A DNA stretch of 64,000 nt from DATJZG01 sp035499295 (GTDB lineage Bacteria; Myxococcota; Myxococcia; Myxococcales; Anaeromyxobacteraceae): positions 29,646 through 93,645 of the forward strand of contig DATJZG010000040.1 of the NCBI GenBank assembly GCA_035499295.1, written 5' to 3'. This document shows positions 24,702-33,326 of this stretch, piece after piece (position 1 is the stretch's first letter; each line of letters begins with the position of its first letter). The position numbers and the translations under genes are program-made. A model generated the notes under the pieces. The model was given only the letters and a program-made list of their open reading frames with translations, had not been told where the DNA came from and ran no database searches.

Positions 24702-25643
24702 TCACTCGAGCATCTTCATCGCGGTGGCGAGGCTCCGGTGCATCCGGTTGAAGGCGGTCGCCAACACCGAGATCTCGTCGTGCCCGCGGATGGGCAGCTC
24801 CGGCATGTCCATCTGGCCCTTGCTGATGTCGTCTGCGCGCGCCGCGAGCAGGCTCACCGGGCGGATGACGGCGAAGTAGAGAAGGGTGTCGAGCACCACG
24901 AGCGTGATGAGGCCGACGACGGCGAGCGACACGATCAGCTGCCGGAACGCGCGGTCCGCCTTCTGAATGGGGAGCGACGCCGGCACCGACACGATCTGGG
25001 CGGCGATCACGTCCCCCTCGGTCCAGCCGAACCCGTTGCCGCTGCCGTACACCTGCAACATCTCCGCCGGCGCTTCTCCCGGGGTCGAGTGGCACTGCAA
25101 GCAGGGCTTCGCCGCTCGCATGGGGCGCGCGAGGTACAGCGACCTCCCGAATGGCGTCATCCGCTCCCCGTCGAAGGGCGGCATGTCGGTATGGCTCTTG
25201 AACTTCTTGATGATGTCTTCCTCCCAGTCGACCGCCCGGTCCCGCGGGTTGGTGGGGTTGAGGGCGGCCTCCTTGTAGGCGTACTCGGGGTACTTCTTCC
25301 TCAGGTACCCGAACATCTCGGTGGCGGAGTAGGCCGGGACGGACTGGGGCCGGAACACGCGCTTCGCCGTCCCGAACCCCTTGCGGGCGCAGATCTCCCG
25401 AAAGACGTCGTCCTGCGAGAGCTCTTGGCCGCGGGACTTCGAGGACTCCTCGAGAGCGGGCTTCACCTGTTCCTGCGTGTAGCTCCGCATGGCGAGCGCG
25501 GTGTCCATCATCAGTTCCGCCTGGTCGTGAACTTCCTCGCGGGCCGCCTTCTGCAGGAGATCGTCGAAGAGGTAGGCGGCGAGACCCAACCCAACGCCGA
25601 AGACGACGACGAAGATGAGGCTGAACTTCGCGAGCAGTCGCAT
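24702..25643 (-). CDS. Membrane haem-c sensor: DUF3365 (Tll0287-like) domain plus HAMP, no output domain
   Basis: 313 aa from the ATG at 25643. N-terminal transmembrane helix (about 5-25), periplasmic domain with CLQCH (CxxCH haem c attachment) in the DUF3365/Tll0287-like fold, second transmembrane helix (about 235-260, LIVSLAVVGLITLVVLDTLLYFAV), then HAMP (RPVSLLAARADDISKGQMD) and a short coiled coil ending at the stop. There is no kinase, cyclase or methyl-accepting domain, so it must signal through a partner. Redox or gas sensing through the haem is the usual idea for the family. It lies between two Ser/Thr kinase genes, convergent with one of them. Confidence 0.9.
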   Translation of the reverse strand: MRLLAKFSLIFVVVFGVGLGLAAYLFDDLLQKAAREEVHDQAELMMDTALAMRSYTQEQVKPALEESSKSRGQELSQDDVFREICARKGFGTAKRVFRPQSVPAYSATEMFGYLRKKYPEYAYKEAALNPTNPRDRAVDWEEDIIKKFKSHTDMPPFDGERMTPFGRSLYLARPMRAAKPCLQCHSTPGEAPAEMLQVYGSGNGFGWTEGDVIAAQIVSVPASLPIQKADRAFRQLIVSLAVVGLITLVVLDTLLYFAVIRPVSLLAARADDISKGQMDMPELPIRGHDEISVLATAFNRMHRSLATAMKMLE

Positions 25644-25785
25644 CGGACCCCCGGGGAGCGGGTGAGGCCATTTCCATAGCGGGGCGCGTCGGTCCGCCCA
25701 TTGCCCCATCGGGGTGCAAGTGGATGCACCCGCAGCGGAATGGGGGGGCTGCCAAGGCGCCCTGGGGCCGCCAGCTGCCTCCGGC

Positions 25786-27363
25786 TTAGGGCGCGGAGTC
25801 AGCGCTCTCGAGGGAGTGGAGGAACGCCGCTCGATCCGGCTCGTTCGGGATCTCGCGGGCGAGGAGCGCGTACAGATCCTCCGGGCTCCGCGCCACGGCG
25901 GAGGCTCGCTTCACCACCACCCGCGCCACCGGCCCGATATGGGCGGCGAGGGCCTTGCGGGCCCTATCGAGGAGCGCCGGCTCCCAGACCACCGCCGTGG
26001 GGGGCCTGGGCTCGACCGGCGCCGGGGTGGCCCTCGCTGCGCCGAAGCCCTTCAGGAACTCCGTCCGGTCGTCCTCGGAAGGGATGAAAGTGGCGACGAT
26101 CTCGCAGAGCTCCTCGGCGCTTGCCGCGGTGGCTCCGGCCTTCTTCACGAGAAACGGCGCCACGGGCCCGAGGAAAGCGACGGCGCGGCGCTCGATGGTC
26201 TTCAGGACATCCGGGATGATCGCCGTCGTCGGCGTCGGCCGGCTGGCCTCGGGCGTGCCGCGCGGCGTCATGCGCTGCAGGGTCGATTGGGAGTCGGGAA
26301 CCACCGGCCGGCCCGGCGTCTCTCGCGGCCTCCCGATGGGAGGCGACCGGCGCGGCAGCACGATCGTCGGCCCGCACTCCGCCGGATCGTCCGAAAGCGG
26401 TGGCGGCTGGACGGAGCAGCGCAGGAGCTCCTCGCGCATCGCCACGGCGCTCTGCGGCCGGTCCTCCCTTTGCGGAGAGAGCGCCCGGAGGACGAGTGCC
26501 TCGAGATCCGCAGAGACCGGCCCCGGGCGGAGCGCGCTCGGCGCCTTCGGGACCTCGGTCATCTGCTTCTGCGCGAGTTGAACCGGCGTGGCGGGGTCGA
26601 AGGGCAGCCTGCCCGTCAGCATCTCGTAGAGGACCACGCCGACGGCGTAGAGATCGCTGCGCGCGTCCAGGTCTCCGCCGGTGAGCTGCTCGGGGCTCAT
26701 GTAGCCCGGGGTCCCGCACACGAGCCCGGCCCGCGTGAGGGTCGAGGCGGGCGCGCCCGCGATCTGAAGCTTGGCGATGCCGAAGTCGAGGACCTTCACG
26801 AAGTCCGCGGCGTCCCGCCGGGACTCGATCATGACGTTCTCGGGCTTCAGATCCCGGTGGAGGAGCTGGTTCGCGTGGGCCTCCGCGAAGGCCGACAATA
26901 TCTGGGCCCCGATGTGGACAACGCGGTGCTCGCGCAGCGGCGACTCCTCCGCGATCACGCGCGCCAGGCTTCTGCCGGAGACGTACTCCATCACCATGAA
27001 GAGCGTGCCGTCGTCGGTCTGACCGAAGTCCGTCACCGCCACCACGTTGGGGTGGCGCAGCTTGGACACCGCCCGCGCCTCCCGCTGGAAGCGCCCCACG
27101 ACTCCCGGGTCGGAGAGCAGGCCCTGCTTCACGATCTTGACGGCGAACGGGGCGTCGAGGGCGATGTGGAGCGCCTTGTAGACCTGGCCCATCCCTCCGT
27201 CAGCGATCCTTTGCTGGATGAGGTACATCCCCTTCAGCGTCTGCCCGACGAAGCGATCCGGGGCGCTCGAGTCCGCGGCTGCGGGCGCGAAGTTGGCACC
27301 GCAAAAGACGCAGAAGAGCGCCCCGGTGACCGCCTCGCGGTGACACTTCTCGCAGACCGGCAT
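25786..27363 (-). CDS. Ser/Thr protein kinase with N-terminal zinc ribbon and two C-terminal repeats
   Basis: 525 aa from the ATG at 27363. Residues 1-25 form a CxxC...CxxC zinc ribbon. Hanks kinase about 40-300: GGMGQVYKA, Lys in FAVKIV, HRDLKPENV, LDFGIAK, GTPGYMSPEQ. A Pro-rich linker follows, then two related helical repeats (about 386-437 and 463-521) sharing the pattern (I/L)GPVA..(L/V)VK(K/R)A......EEL..(I/L)A..IP......FL. The protein is soluble. An upstream -10-like TATATT 9 nt before the ATG suggests a leaderless transcript. It is divergent from the exporter operon at 27706 and might regulate it; that is inference. Confidence 0.92.
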   Translation of the reverse strand: MPVCEKCHREAVTGALFCVFCGANFAPAAADSSAPDRFVGQTLKGMYLIQQRIADGGMGQVYKALHIALDAPFAVKIVKQGLLSDPGVVGRFQREARAVSKLRHPNVVAVTDFGQTDDGTLFMVMEYVSGRSLARVIAEESPLREHRVVHIGAQILSAFAEAHANQLLHRDLKPENVMIESRRDAADFVKVLDFGIAKLQIAGAPASTLTRAGLVCGTPGYMSPEQLTGGDLDARSDLYAVGVVLYEMLTGRLPFDPATPVQLAQKQMTEVPKAPSALRPGPVSADLEALVLRALSPQREDRPQSAVAMREELLRCSVQPPPLSDDPAECGPTIVLPRRSPPIGRPRETPGRPVVPDSQSTLQRMTPRGTPEASRPTPTTAIIPDVLKTIERRAVAFLGPVAPFLVKKAGATAASAEELCEIVATFIPSEDDRTEFLKGFGAARATPAPVEPRPPTAVVWEPALLDRARKALAAHIGPVARVVVKRASAVARSPEDLYALLAREIPNEPDRAAFLHSLESADSAP

Positions 27364-27705
27364 CGGCACTGGAATATAACGCTCGAAGATGCACGGCGCG
27401 GCCGAAGGGGCGCGCCTTTGCGCACCTGGCCGCTGCCCGGCGCGACGCCCTGGGGAAAGGGCCGGCGCGAGTCCGCCCCTGCCACCCGACAGCCCCTGGA
27501 GGGTAGCGTCAGGCGCCTTCCACGGTGAGTGGCGCGAGCCCCGCGTGGCCGACCGGAACCGGCGCTGGAGAAAAACCACTTACTTCGGGTGGCCGAGCCG
27601 CTCTCGTGACGCGACGCATCGCAAGGTCGCTTCCCATCGCCAAGGGGCGCGCGGCATCCGGTCAGATCACCCCGGCCGCGCTGTCCATCTGCGCAGGAGG
27701 TCGAC
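27364..27705. other. Divergent spacer between kinase and exporter operon
   Basis: 342 bp. It contains the kinase -10 element at 27373-27378 (minus strand) and must contain the exporter promoter, but no clear plus-strand -35/-10 pair is visible. No credible small gene: open frames lack ribosome sites. Confidence 0.5.
27373..27378 (-). promoter_or_regulatory. -10 element (TATATT), likely leaderless kinase start
   Basis: On the minus strand TATATT ends 9 nt before the ATG at 27363, with no Shine-Dalgarno between. Same geometry as at 14475 and 16644. Confidence 0.45.
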
Positions 27706-29151
27706 ATGCGCGGGGCCACGACGAGCAGCAAGGTAACCCTGGTGCTGGACCCCGAGGTGGTGAGGGCCCGGAAGCGGGAGGCCTTCCTCGAGACGCTGCG
27801 CCGCGCGTCGCACCTGGCCCCCGTGCGGGTCGCTTCGAAGACGACGGGCGCCGAGGGGCAGAGCCGAGCAGCCGACGCGGCCCCGCAGTCCCCGCGCCCG
27901 CGGGCACAGACCGAGTTGCTGTACGTGGTCGAGGAGCCGAAGCCGAAGGCCAGCACCGGGCTCTTCCGGCGGGAGGCCATGCAGCATCGTCTCGCGTCCG
28001 AGGAGGGACGGGGGATCGTTCGCGTGTCCCCTCCGTGGACCTGGGTCCTCGTGTGGACGGTCGTCGCCGCGCTGGCGGTGGCGGTCGCGGCTTCGTTCGT
28101 CGGGGAGGTGGAGGTGACCGGGCGAGGGCGCGGCATCATTCGCCCCACCATGGGAGTGCGCCCGCTGACGAGCCAGCTCACCGGGACCGTGGCGCAGGTC
28201 GAGGCCCGGTCGGGCGAGCGGGTGAAGGCCAACGCCACCGTCCTCCGGGTCGAATCCCCGAACGTCCAGGCCCAGCTCCTCGAGGCGGAGCGGCAGTACG
28301 AGGCGGTCCGGACCCAGTACTCGGGCATGGCGATCCAGCAGGACCGGCACTATGCCGAGCAGGTCGAGCACCTGAGAGCGCGCTCGAGGAGGCTGAGCGA
28401 ACAGATCGAGAGCCTGAAGGGCTCGGCCGCCTACTACCAGCGCCGCCTGCAGGCCGATATGGACCTTCTCAAGAAGGGGCTCGTGAGCGAGATGGCAGTG
28501 GCAGAGTGGCGAGAGTCGCTGGCGCAGGCCCAGCGCCAGCTGAGCGGCGCCGAGCTCACGCTCGACCAGACCCGCCAGGAGCTCGCCTCCATGGAGGGCC
28601 GCCGTCAAGACGACCTCTGGCAGCGGCAGCAGGTGCTGAGCGCCGCGCAGAACAAGCGCGACTCGCTGAGCGTCGTCGCCCACCAGAGCCTGGTCGTGGC
28701 CCCCGAAGACGGCACCGTCGAGGCGCTGCTGGTGAGGGTGGGAGAGACCGTCCAGGCCGGGCAGGTGGTGGGCAAGCTCATCCCGCAGGGGTCGCCGATC
28801 GAGGTCGTGTCGTTCCTCGCCGAGCGGGACCGGGCCTTCGTCAAGGTCGGGGACGAGGTCCACCTCGAGCTCGACCAGCTGCCGCACGCGGAATACGGCA
28901 CGCTCCGGGCGCGAGTGGTGCGCATTGGCGACGATCTCGCCTCCCCGGCCGAAGTGCACGACGCCCTCGGCGAGGAGCAGAAGCTGGACGGGCCGAGCTA
29001 TCGCGTCGAGCTCGAGATCACCGACACCGGACCCGCCGACGCCGCCCAGGTGAAGCTGCGCACGGGCACGTTGATGAACGTTCGCTACACCCTGCGCCGG
29101 CAGAAGCTCGCCACGCTGTTGTTCAACCCCCTCGAGCGGTGGATGCGCTAG
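27706..29151 (+). CDS. HlyD-family periplasmic adaptor of a type I secretion system
   Basis: 481 aa; AGGAGG precedes the ATG. An unusually long cytoplasmic N-terminus (about 105 residues, basic) precedes one transmembrane helix (WTWVLVWTVVAALAVAVAAS). Then the adaptor core: barrel and lipoyl half, coiled-coil hairpin (about 180-310, Gln/Glu/Arg-rich), second lipoyl half (VVAPEDGTVEALLVRVGETVQAG) and a C-terminal beta domain. It joins the inner-membrane ABC transporter to TolC. The next gene overlaps its stop by one base, and the genes to 33312 form an operon. Confidence 0.93.
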   Translation: MRGATTSSKVTLVLDPEVVRARKREAFLETLRRASHLAPVRVASKTTGAEGQSRAADAAPQSPRPRAQTELLYVVEEPKPKASTGLFRREAMQHRLASEEGRGIVRVSPPWTWVLVWTVVAALAVAVAASFVGEVEVTGRGRGIIRPTMGVRPLTSQLTGTVAQVEARSGERVKANATVLRVESPNVQAQLLEAERQYEAVRTQYSGMAIQQDRHYAEQVEHLRARSRRLSEQIESLKGSAAYYQRRLQADMDLLKKGLVSEMAVAEWRESLAQAQRQLSGAELTLDQTRQELASMEGRRQDDLWQRQQVLSAAQNKRDSLSVVAHQSLVVAPEDGTVEALLVRVGETVQAGQVVGKLIPQGSPIEVVSFLAERDRAFVKVGDEVHLELDQLPHAEYGTLRARVVRIGDDLASPAEVHDALGEEQKLDGPSYRVELEITDTGPADAAQVKLRTGTLMNVRYTLRRQKLATLLFNPLERWMR

Positions 29152-31295
29152 TGGGCCTGTTTCGTCGCCGCGTCAGGTACGTGCCGCAGATCGAGATCAC
29201 CGAGTGTGGAGCCGCCTGCCTCAGCATGGTCCTGGGGTTCTACGGGCACCACGCTCCGCTCTCCGAGGTTCGGCAGCGGTGTGGCGTCTCGCGAAACGGC
29301 GCCGACGCCGCGGCCATCGCACGGGCCGCCCGGCGATACGGGCTTTCCGTCGACGGGGTCCGGGTGGAGATGGACCAGCTCGACCAGCTGTCGCTCCCGG
29401 CCATCCTCCACTGGGACTTCGAGCACTTCGTGGTCCTGGAGCGTCTCACCCCGCGCCACGCCCACCTCGTCGACCCGGCCGCCGGGCGCAGGAGGATGGG
29501 GCTCGACGAGATGGGGCGCCACTTCACCGGCGTCGCCCTCGCTCTCGCGCCGACGCCTTCGCTTCGCCCTCGCCCCCGCACCCGCCCGAGCCTGGCACGC
29601 TACCGGGAGATCTTTCGCGAATCCCTCCCCAGCCTGCTGCAGGTCTTGCTCGCCTCCATCGGCCTGCAGGTGGTGGGACTCGTCTTCCCCGTCTCCACCA
29701 AGATCCTCCTCGACCGGGTCGTCGTGCCGCAGCAGCGGGCCTGGCTGTGGGGGCTGTGCTTCGCGCTCGCGGCCGCGGTCCTCGCCAAGGCCCTCCTCGC
29801 CCTGGTGCGGAGCTACGTCGTGCAGGGGCTGCGGAACGTCCTCGACCTCACCCTCATGAACCGCTTCCTCCGGCACCTCCTGCACCTCCCGCTCGGCTTC
29901 TTCTCGCAGCGGGAGGCGGGCGACCTCGTGCAGCGCGTCTACAGTAACGCCACCATCCAGAACCTTCTCAGCAGCCAGTCCATCTCGGCCCTCCTCGACG
30001 TCTTCCTGCTCCTCGGCTACTCGGGGTTGATGCTCGCCTTCGACCTCCGCCTCGGCCTCCTCATCCTCGGCTTCGGCCTGGTGCGGGTCGCTCTCCTCCT
30101 CGCCCTGCGCGAGCGCAACCAGCTCGCCATGGCGTCCGAGCTCACCGCCACCGGCCGGGAGTTCGGGGCGCTGCTGGAGGCGCTCACCGGCCTGGAGACG
30201 ACGAAGGCGAGCGGCGCCGAGGGGCGCATGGTCCAGCGCTGGGCGCACCGCATGACCGGCCGGGTGAACAGCGCGCTCGAGCGCCGGAAGCTCGGCATCT
30301 TCGCCGGCCACACCACGGTCCTCCTGCAGGGGCTCAGCACCGCGCTCGTGTTCCTGGTGGGCGGCGAGGAGGTGGTGGCGCAGCACATGACCATCGGCAC
30401 CTTCGCCTCCTTCCTGGTGCTGCAGAACCTGTTCCTGTCGCCGCTCGAGTCACTCCTCGAGACCGTCGGGCAGCTCCAGTACCTGGGAAACCACCTCGAC
30501 CGGCTGGACGACGTGCTCACCACCCCCCCCGAGCACTCCGGCCATCTCGACCCCGGTCGCCTGGCCGGGGGCATCGAGCTCCGGGACGTGAGCTTCACCT
30601 ACTCGCCCACAGAGGCGCCCACGCTCCAGGACATCTCGGTGCGCATTGCGGCCGGCGAGAAGGTGGCCATCGTCGGCCCCTCCGGCGCCGGGAAGTCGAC
30701 GCTCGCCCGACTGCTCCTGGGGATGCACCTGCCGTCGAGCGGAAGCATCTCGTTCGACGGTCGCGACCTCGCCAAGCTCGACCTGCGGAAGGTGAGGGTG
30801 CAGATGGGCGTCGTCCTCCAGGAGACCTTCCTCTTCGACGACAGCGTTCGCGCGAACCTGAGTTTGAACGACGAGGAGATCCCGCTGGAGCGATTGCGGG
30901 CGGCAGCGAGGCTGGCCTGCGTGCACGACGTCATCGAGGCCATGCCGGAGGGGTACGCGAGCCGGGTCGGGGAGAACGGGGCCGTCCTCTCCGGCGGCCA
31001 GCGCCAGCGCCTGAACCTCGCGCGCGCCCTGGCCCACGACCCCGCGGTGCTCTTGCTCGACGAGGCGACGAGCTCGCTCGATCTCGACACCGAGCGACAG
31101 GTCCACGCCAACCTGGCCGGCCTGGGCTGCACCCGGATCCTCATCGCCCACCGGCTGGCCACGGTCCGGGACGCCGATCGGATCCTGGTGCTGGACGGGG
31201 GGCGGATCGTCCAGGAGGGGACCTACGACGAGCTCGCCAGCCGAGAGGGTATCTTCCGCTCGCTCGTGCAGGCCAAGGAGTTTGCCCATGCCTAG
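29151..31295 (+). CDS. Peptidase-containing (C39) ABC exporter for double-glycine peptides
   Basis: 714 aa; the GTG at 29151 shares its G with the adaptor stop (a GTG at 29139 would add four residues). N-terminal C39 peptidase about 1-140 with an intact triad: Cys19 in TECGAACLSM, His92 in FEHFVVLE, Asp108 in VDPAAG. Membrane domain about 150-430 (six helices), ATPase about 470-710: Walker A GPSGAGKST, signature LSGGQRQR, Walker B LLLDEATSSLD, H-loop AHRLATV. These proteins cut leaders after GG and export the core (AMS/PCAT family). The 55-aa peptide at 20606-20773 carries exactly such a leader and is the best substrate visible. Confidence 0.95.
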   Translation: MGLFRRRVRYVPQIEITECGAACLSMVLGFYGHHAPLSEVRQRCGVSRNGADAAAIARAARRYGLSVDGVRVEMDQLDQLSLPAILHWDFEHFVVLERLTPRHAHLVDPAAGRRRMGLDEMGRHFTGVALALAPTPSLRPRPRTRPSLARYREIFRESLPSLLQVLLASIGLQVVGLVFPVSTKILLDRVVVPQQRAWLWGLCFALAAAVLAKALLALVRSYVVQGLRNVLDLTLMNRFLRHLLHLPLGFFSQREAGDLVQRVYSNATIQNLLSSQSISALLDVFLLLGYSGLMLAFDLRLGLLILGFGLVRVALLLALRERNQLAMASELTATGREFGALLEALTGLETTKASGAEGRMVQRWAHRMTGRVNSALERRKLGIFAGHTTVLLQGLSTALVFLVGGEEVVAQHMTIGTFASFLVLQNLFLSPLESLLETVGQLQYLGNHLDRLDDVLTTPPEHSGHLDPGRLAGGIELRDVSFTYSPTEAPTLQDISVRIAAGEKVAIVGPSGAGKSTLARLLLGMHLPSSGSISFDGRDLAKLDLRKVRVQMGVVLQETFLFDDSVRANLSLNDEEIPLERLRAAARLACVHDVIEAMPEGYASRVGENGAVLSGGQRQRLNLARALAHDPAVLLLDEATSSLDLDTERQVHANLAGLGCTRILIAHRLATVRDADRILVLDGGRIVQEGTYDELASREGIFRSLVQAKEFAHA

Positions 31296-33312
31296 GCTCG
31301 CCCCGGCCGCCGGCCGTCCTGCCGGGGCCGGCGAGAGGGAGGGCGTCCCTTCGCTTTCGTCGAGAGCGGCTTCCCCCGCGTGGAAGGGCTTCGGCGCCGT
31401 GGAGGCCATGTGGCGCCTGCTCCGGCTCCACGGGTACGAGGGAGGCCTGCAGGCCTTCCGCGAGGCGCACGACCCCGGCGGCTCCGGCGAGGCCCTGGTG
31501 GAGCCGCTCGCGAGGGTCGGCGTCCAGGCGCGGCCGGCGATCATCGAGGCCGACGAGCTCGCCTACCTCGACGCCCCCACGCTGCTCCAGCTCCGAGATG
31601 GGTCGTGGGTGGTGCTGCGGGAACGCGGCCGGGGCACGGCCCAGATCGAGGGCGCCGCGGGCCTCCGCACCGTCGCCCTGTCAGAGCTCGCGCCCGAGCT
31701 CTCCGGCTACGTCCTCGACGTCTCCCCGTCACTGCCCGGCGGGGAAGGGCTCTGGGCCCGTCTGAAGGTCCTGCTCCTCCACCACCGGCGCACGCTCGTT
31801 CTCCTGGCCGCGGCGAGCCTGCTGCTCCAGCTCCTGGGACTGGCGGTGCCCGAGATCACGGGCGTCGTCATGAACCGGGCGCTGCCGGACCGCGCCCTCT
31901 CCACCCTGCGCCTCGTCGCCGTCGGCATCGTCCTGGTGGCCGCCTTCCAGGCCTGGATCGGATGGGTCCGGGAGAGGGTGCTGCTCTTCATCGTCACGCG
32001 GATGGAGGTGTCGAGCGAGCGCGGGCTCCTCGAGCACCTCTTGCGGCTTCCCTTCCCGGTTCTGGAGCGCATGACCCTCGGCGAGCGGCTGCAGGCCTTC
32101 ACCGGCCTGAGCGGTGCGCGCGACGTGCTCGCCGAGCGTGTCCTGGCGGCGGTGCTCGACGGCGTCACCGCGGTGTGCTTCGTCATCGCCATGGCCGCCA
32201 TGCTCCCGGCCGCGACCCTCTTCGTCATCGCGGTGGCCGCCGCCATGGCCGTCCTCGCCACCGCGGTGGCGAGCGCCCAGGCGCGCCACCAGGCGCGGGA
32301 GATCGAGGCCCAGGCGCGCGAGCGCGGATACCTCTCCGAGCTCGTGGCCGGCATCGCGACCGTGAAGGCCGCCGCGGCCGAGGAGCAGGGGCTCTCGCGC
32401 TGGCTCGAGCGCTTCCGCGGGGAGCAGGCCCATTCGCTGCGGCGGCAGCGCGCCGGCCTCTGGAGCGACGTGGGCCTCGACACCCTCAGGCAAGGGCTCT
32501 ACGCGGCGCTGCTCATCTGGGGAGGGAGCCTCATCCTGGCCGGCAAGCTGCAAGCGGGCACGCTCATCGCCTTCGTCCAGCTGAGCGCGGGCTTCCTCGG
32601 GGCCGTCTTCGGGCTGGTCCGCGCCCGCCTCCTCTTCGCGCTGCTCCGGCCCCAGCTCGAGAAGACGCAGGAGGTGTTGAGGACCGCCCCCGAGAAGAGG
32701 AGCACCCGCCGGTCCGCCGGGGGTGCGCGCGCCGTGCCGGTGGTGATGGAGGACGTCTGGTTCCGCTACGGAGCGGAGCGCCCGTGGATCGCGAAGGGGT
32801 ACTGCGCCCGCTTTGAGGCGGGCGCGAAGCAATTCATCACCGGGCCGTCCGGGTTCGGCAAGAGCACCCTCCTGCGCCTGCTCGCAGGCCTGTACCTCCC
32901 CGAGGAAGGCACCATCAGCATCGGGGGGACGAGCCCCCAGGCCGCCGTGAACGACATCCTCTACCTGCCCCAGTTCGTCCATCTCTTCAGCGGGTCGGTC
33001 CTCGAGAACCTGCGACTGCTGTCGGGCGGGGCCCCGGCCGAGAGGCTCTTCCACGCGGCGAAGCAGACCGGGCTCGACTCCCTGGTGGCGTCGCTGCCCA
33101 TGAAGTACCAGACCCTCGTGGCGCCCGGAGGGAAGAGCCTCTCCGGCGGCCAGCGCCAGCTCATCGCGCTGACGGCGGCGGTGGCCTCCGATCGCAAGCT
33201 TCTTCTGCTGGACGAGGCGATGTCGAACATCGACCCCATCCGCGCCGCCGCCCTGTGGAAGCTCCTCGACACCGTCCCGGCGACCGTGATCGCGGCCCAA
33301 CACGAGGGGTGA
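31288..33312 (+). CDS. Second ABC exporter with degenerate C39-like domain
   Basis: 674 aa; ATG 7 nt after AAGGAG, overlapping the previous gene by 8 bp. The N-terminal 140 residues still align with a C39 fold, but the triad positions are Phe35 (for Cys), Trp107 (for His) and Glu (for Asp), so it cannot cleave. Six membrane helices follow, then an ATPase with GPSGFGKST, LSGGQRQ, LLLDEAMSNID and AQHE. It resembles the second ATP-binding protein of NHLM-type bacteriocin export loci or the HlyB C39-like domain. It could heterodimerise with the active transporter or form a separate substrate-tethering exporter. The C-terminus stops just after the H-loop. Confidence 0.92.
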   Translation: MPRLAPAAGRPAGAGEREGVPSLSSRAASPAWKGFGAVEAMWRLLRLHGYEGGLQAFREAHDPGGSGEALVEPLARVGVQARPAIIEADELAYLDAPTLLQLRDGSWVVLRERGRGTAQIEGAAGLRTVALSELAPELSGYVLDVSPSLPGGEGLWARLKVLLLHHRRTLVLLAAASLLLQLLGLAVPEITGVVMNRALPDRALSTLRLVAVGIVLVAAFQAWIGWVRERVLLFIVTRMEVSSERGLLEHLLRLPFPVLERMTLGERLQAFTGLSGARDVLAERVLAAVLDGVTAVCFVIAMAAMLPAATLFVIAVAAAMAVLATAVASAQARHQAREIEAQARERGYLSELVAGIATVKAAAAEEQGLSRWLERFRGEQAHSLRRQRAGLWSDVGLDTLRQGLYAALLIWGGSLILAGKLQAGTLIAFVQLSAGFLGAVFGLVRARLLFALLRPQLEKTQEVLRTAPEKRSTRRSAGGARAVPVVMEDVWFRYGAERPWIAKGYCARFEAGAKQFITGPSGFGKSTLLRLLAGLYLPEEGTISIGGTSPQAAVNDILYLPQFVHLFSGSVLENLRLLSGGAPAERLFHAAKQTGLDSLVASLPMKYQTLVAPGGKSLSGGQRQLIALTAAVASDRKLLLLDEAMSNIDPIRAAALWKLLDTVPATVIAAQHEG

Positions 33313-33324
33313 GCGGGCTCCCGC
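33313..33324. terminator. Short hairpin between convergent exporter and TolC genes
   Basis: GCGGG-CT-CCCGC immediately after the ABC stop, in the 14-bp gap between two converging genes. A weak bidirectional terminator candidate. Confidence 0.3.
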
Positions 33325-33326
33325 GC

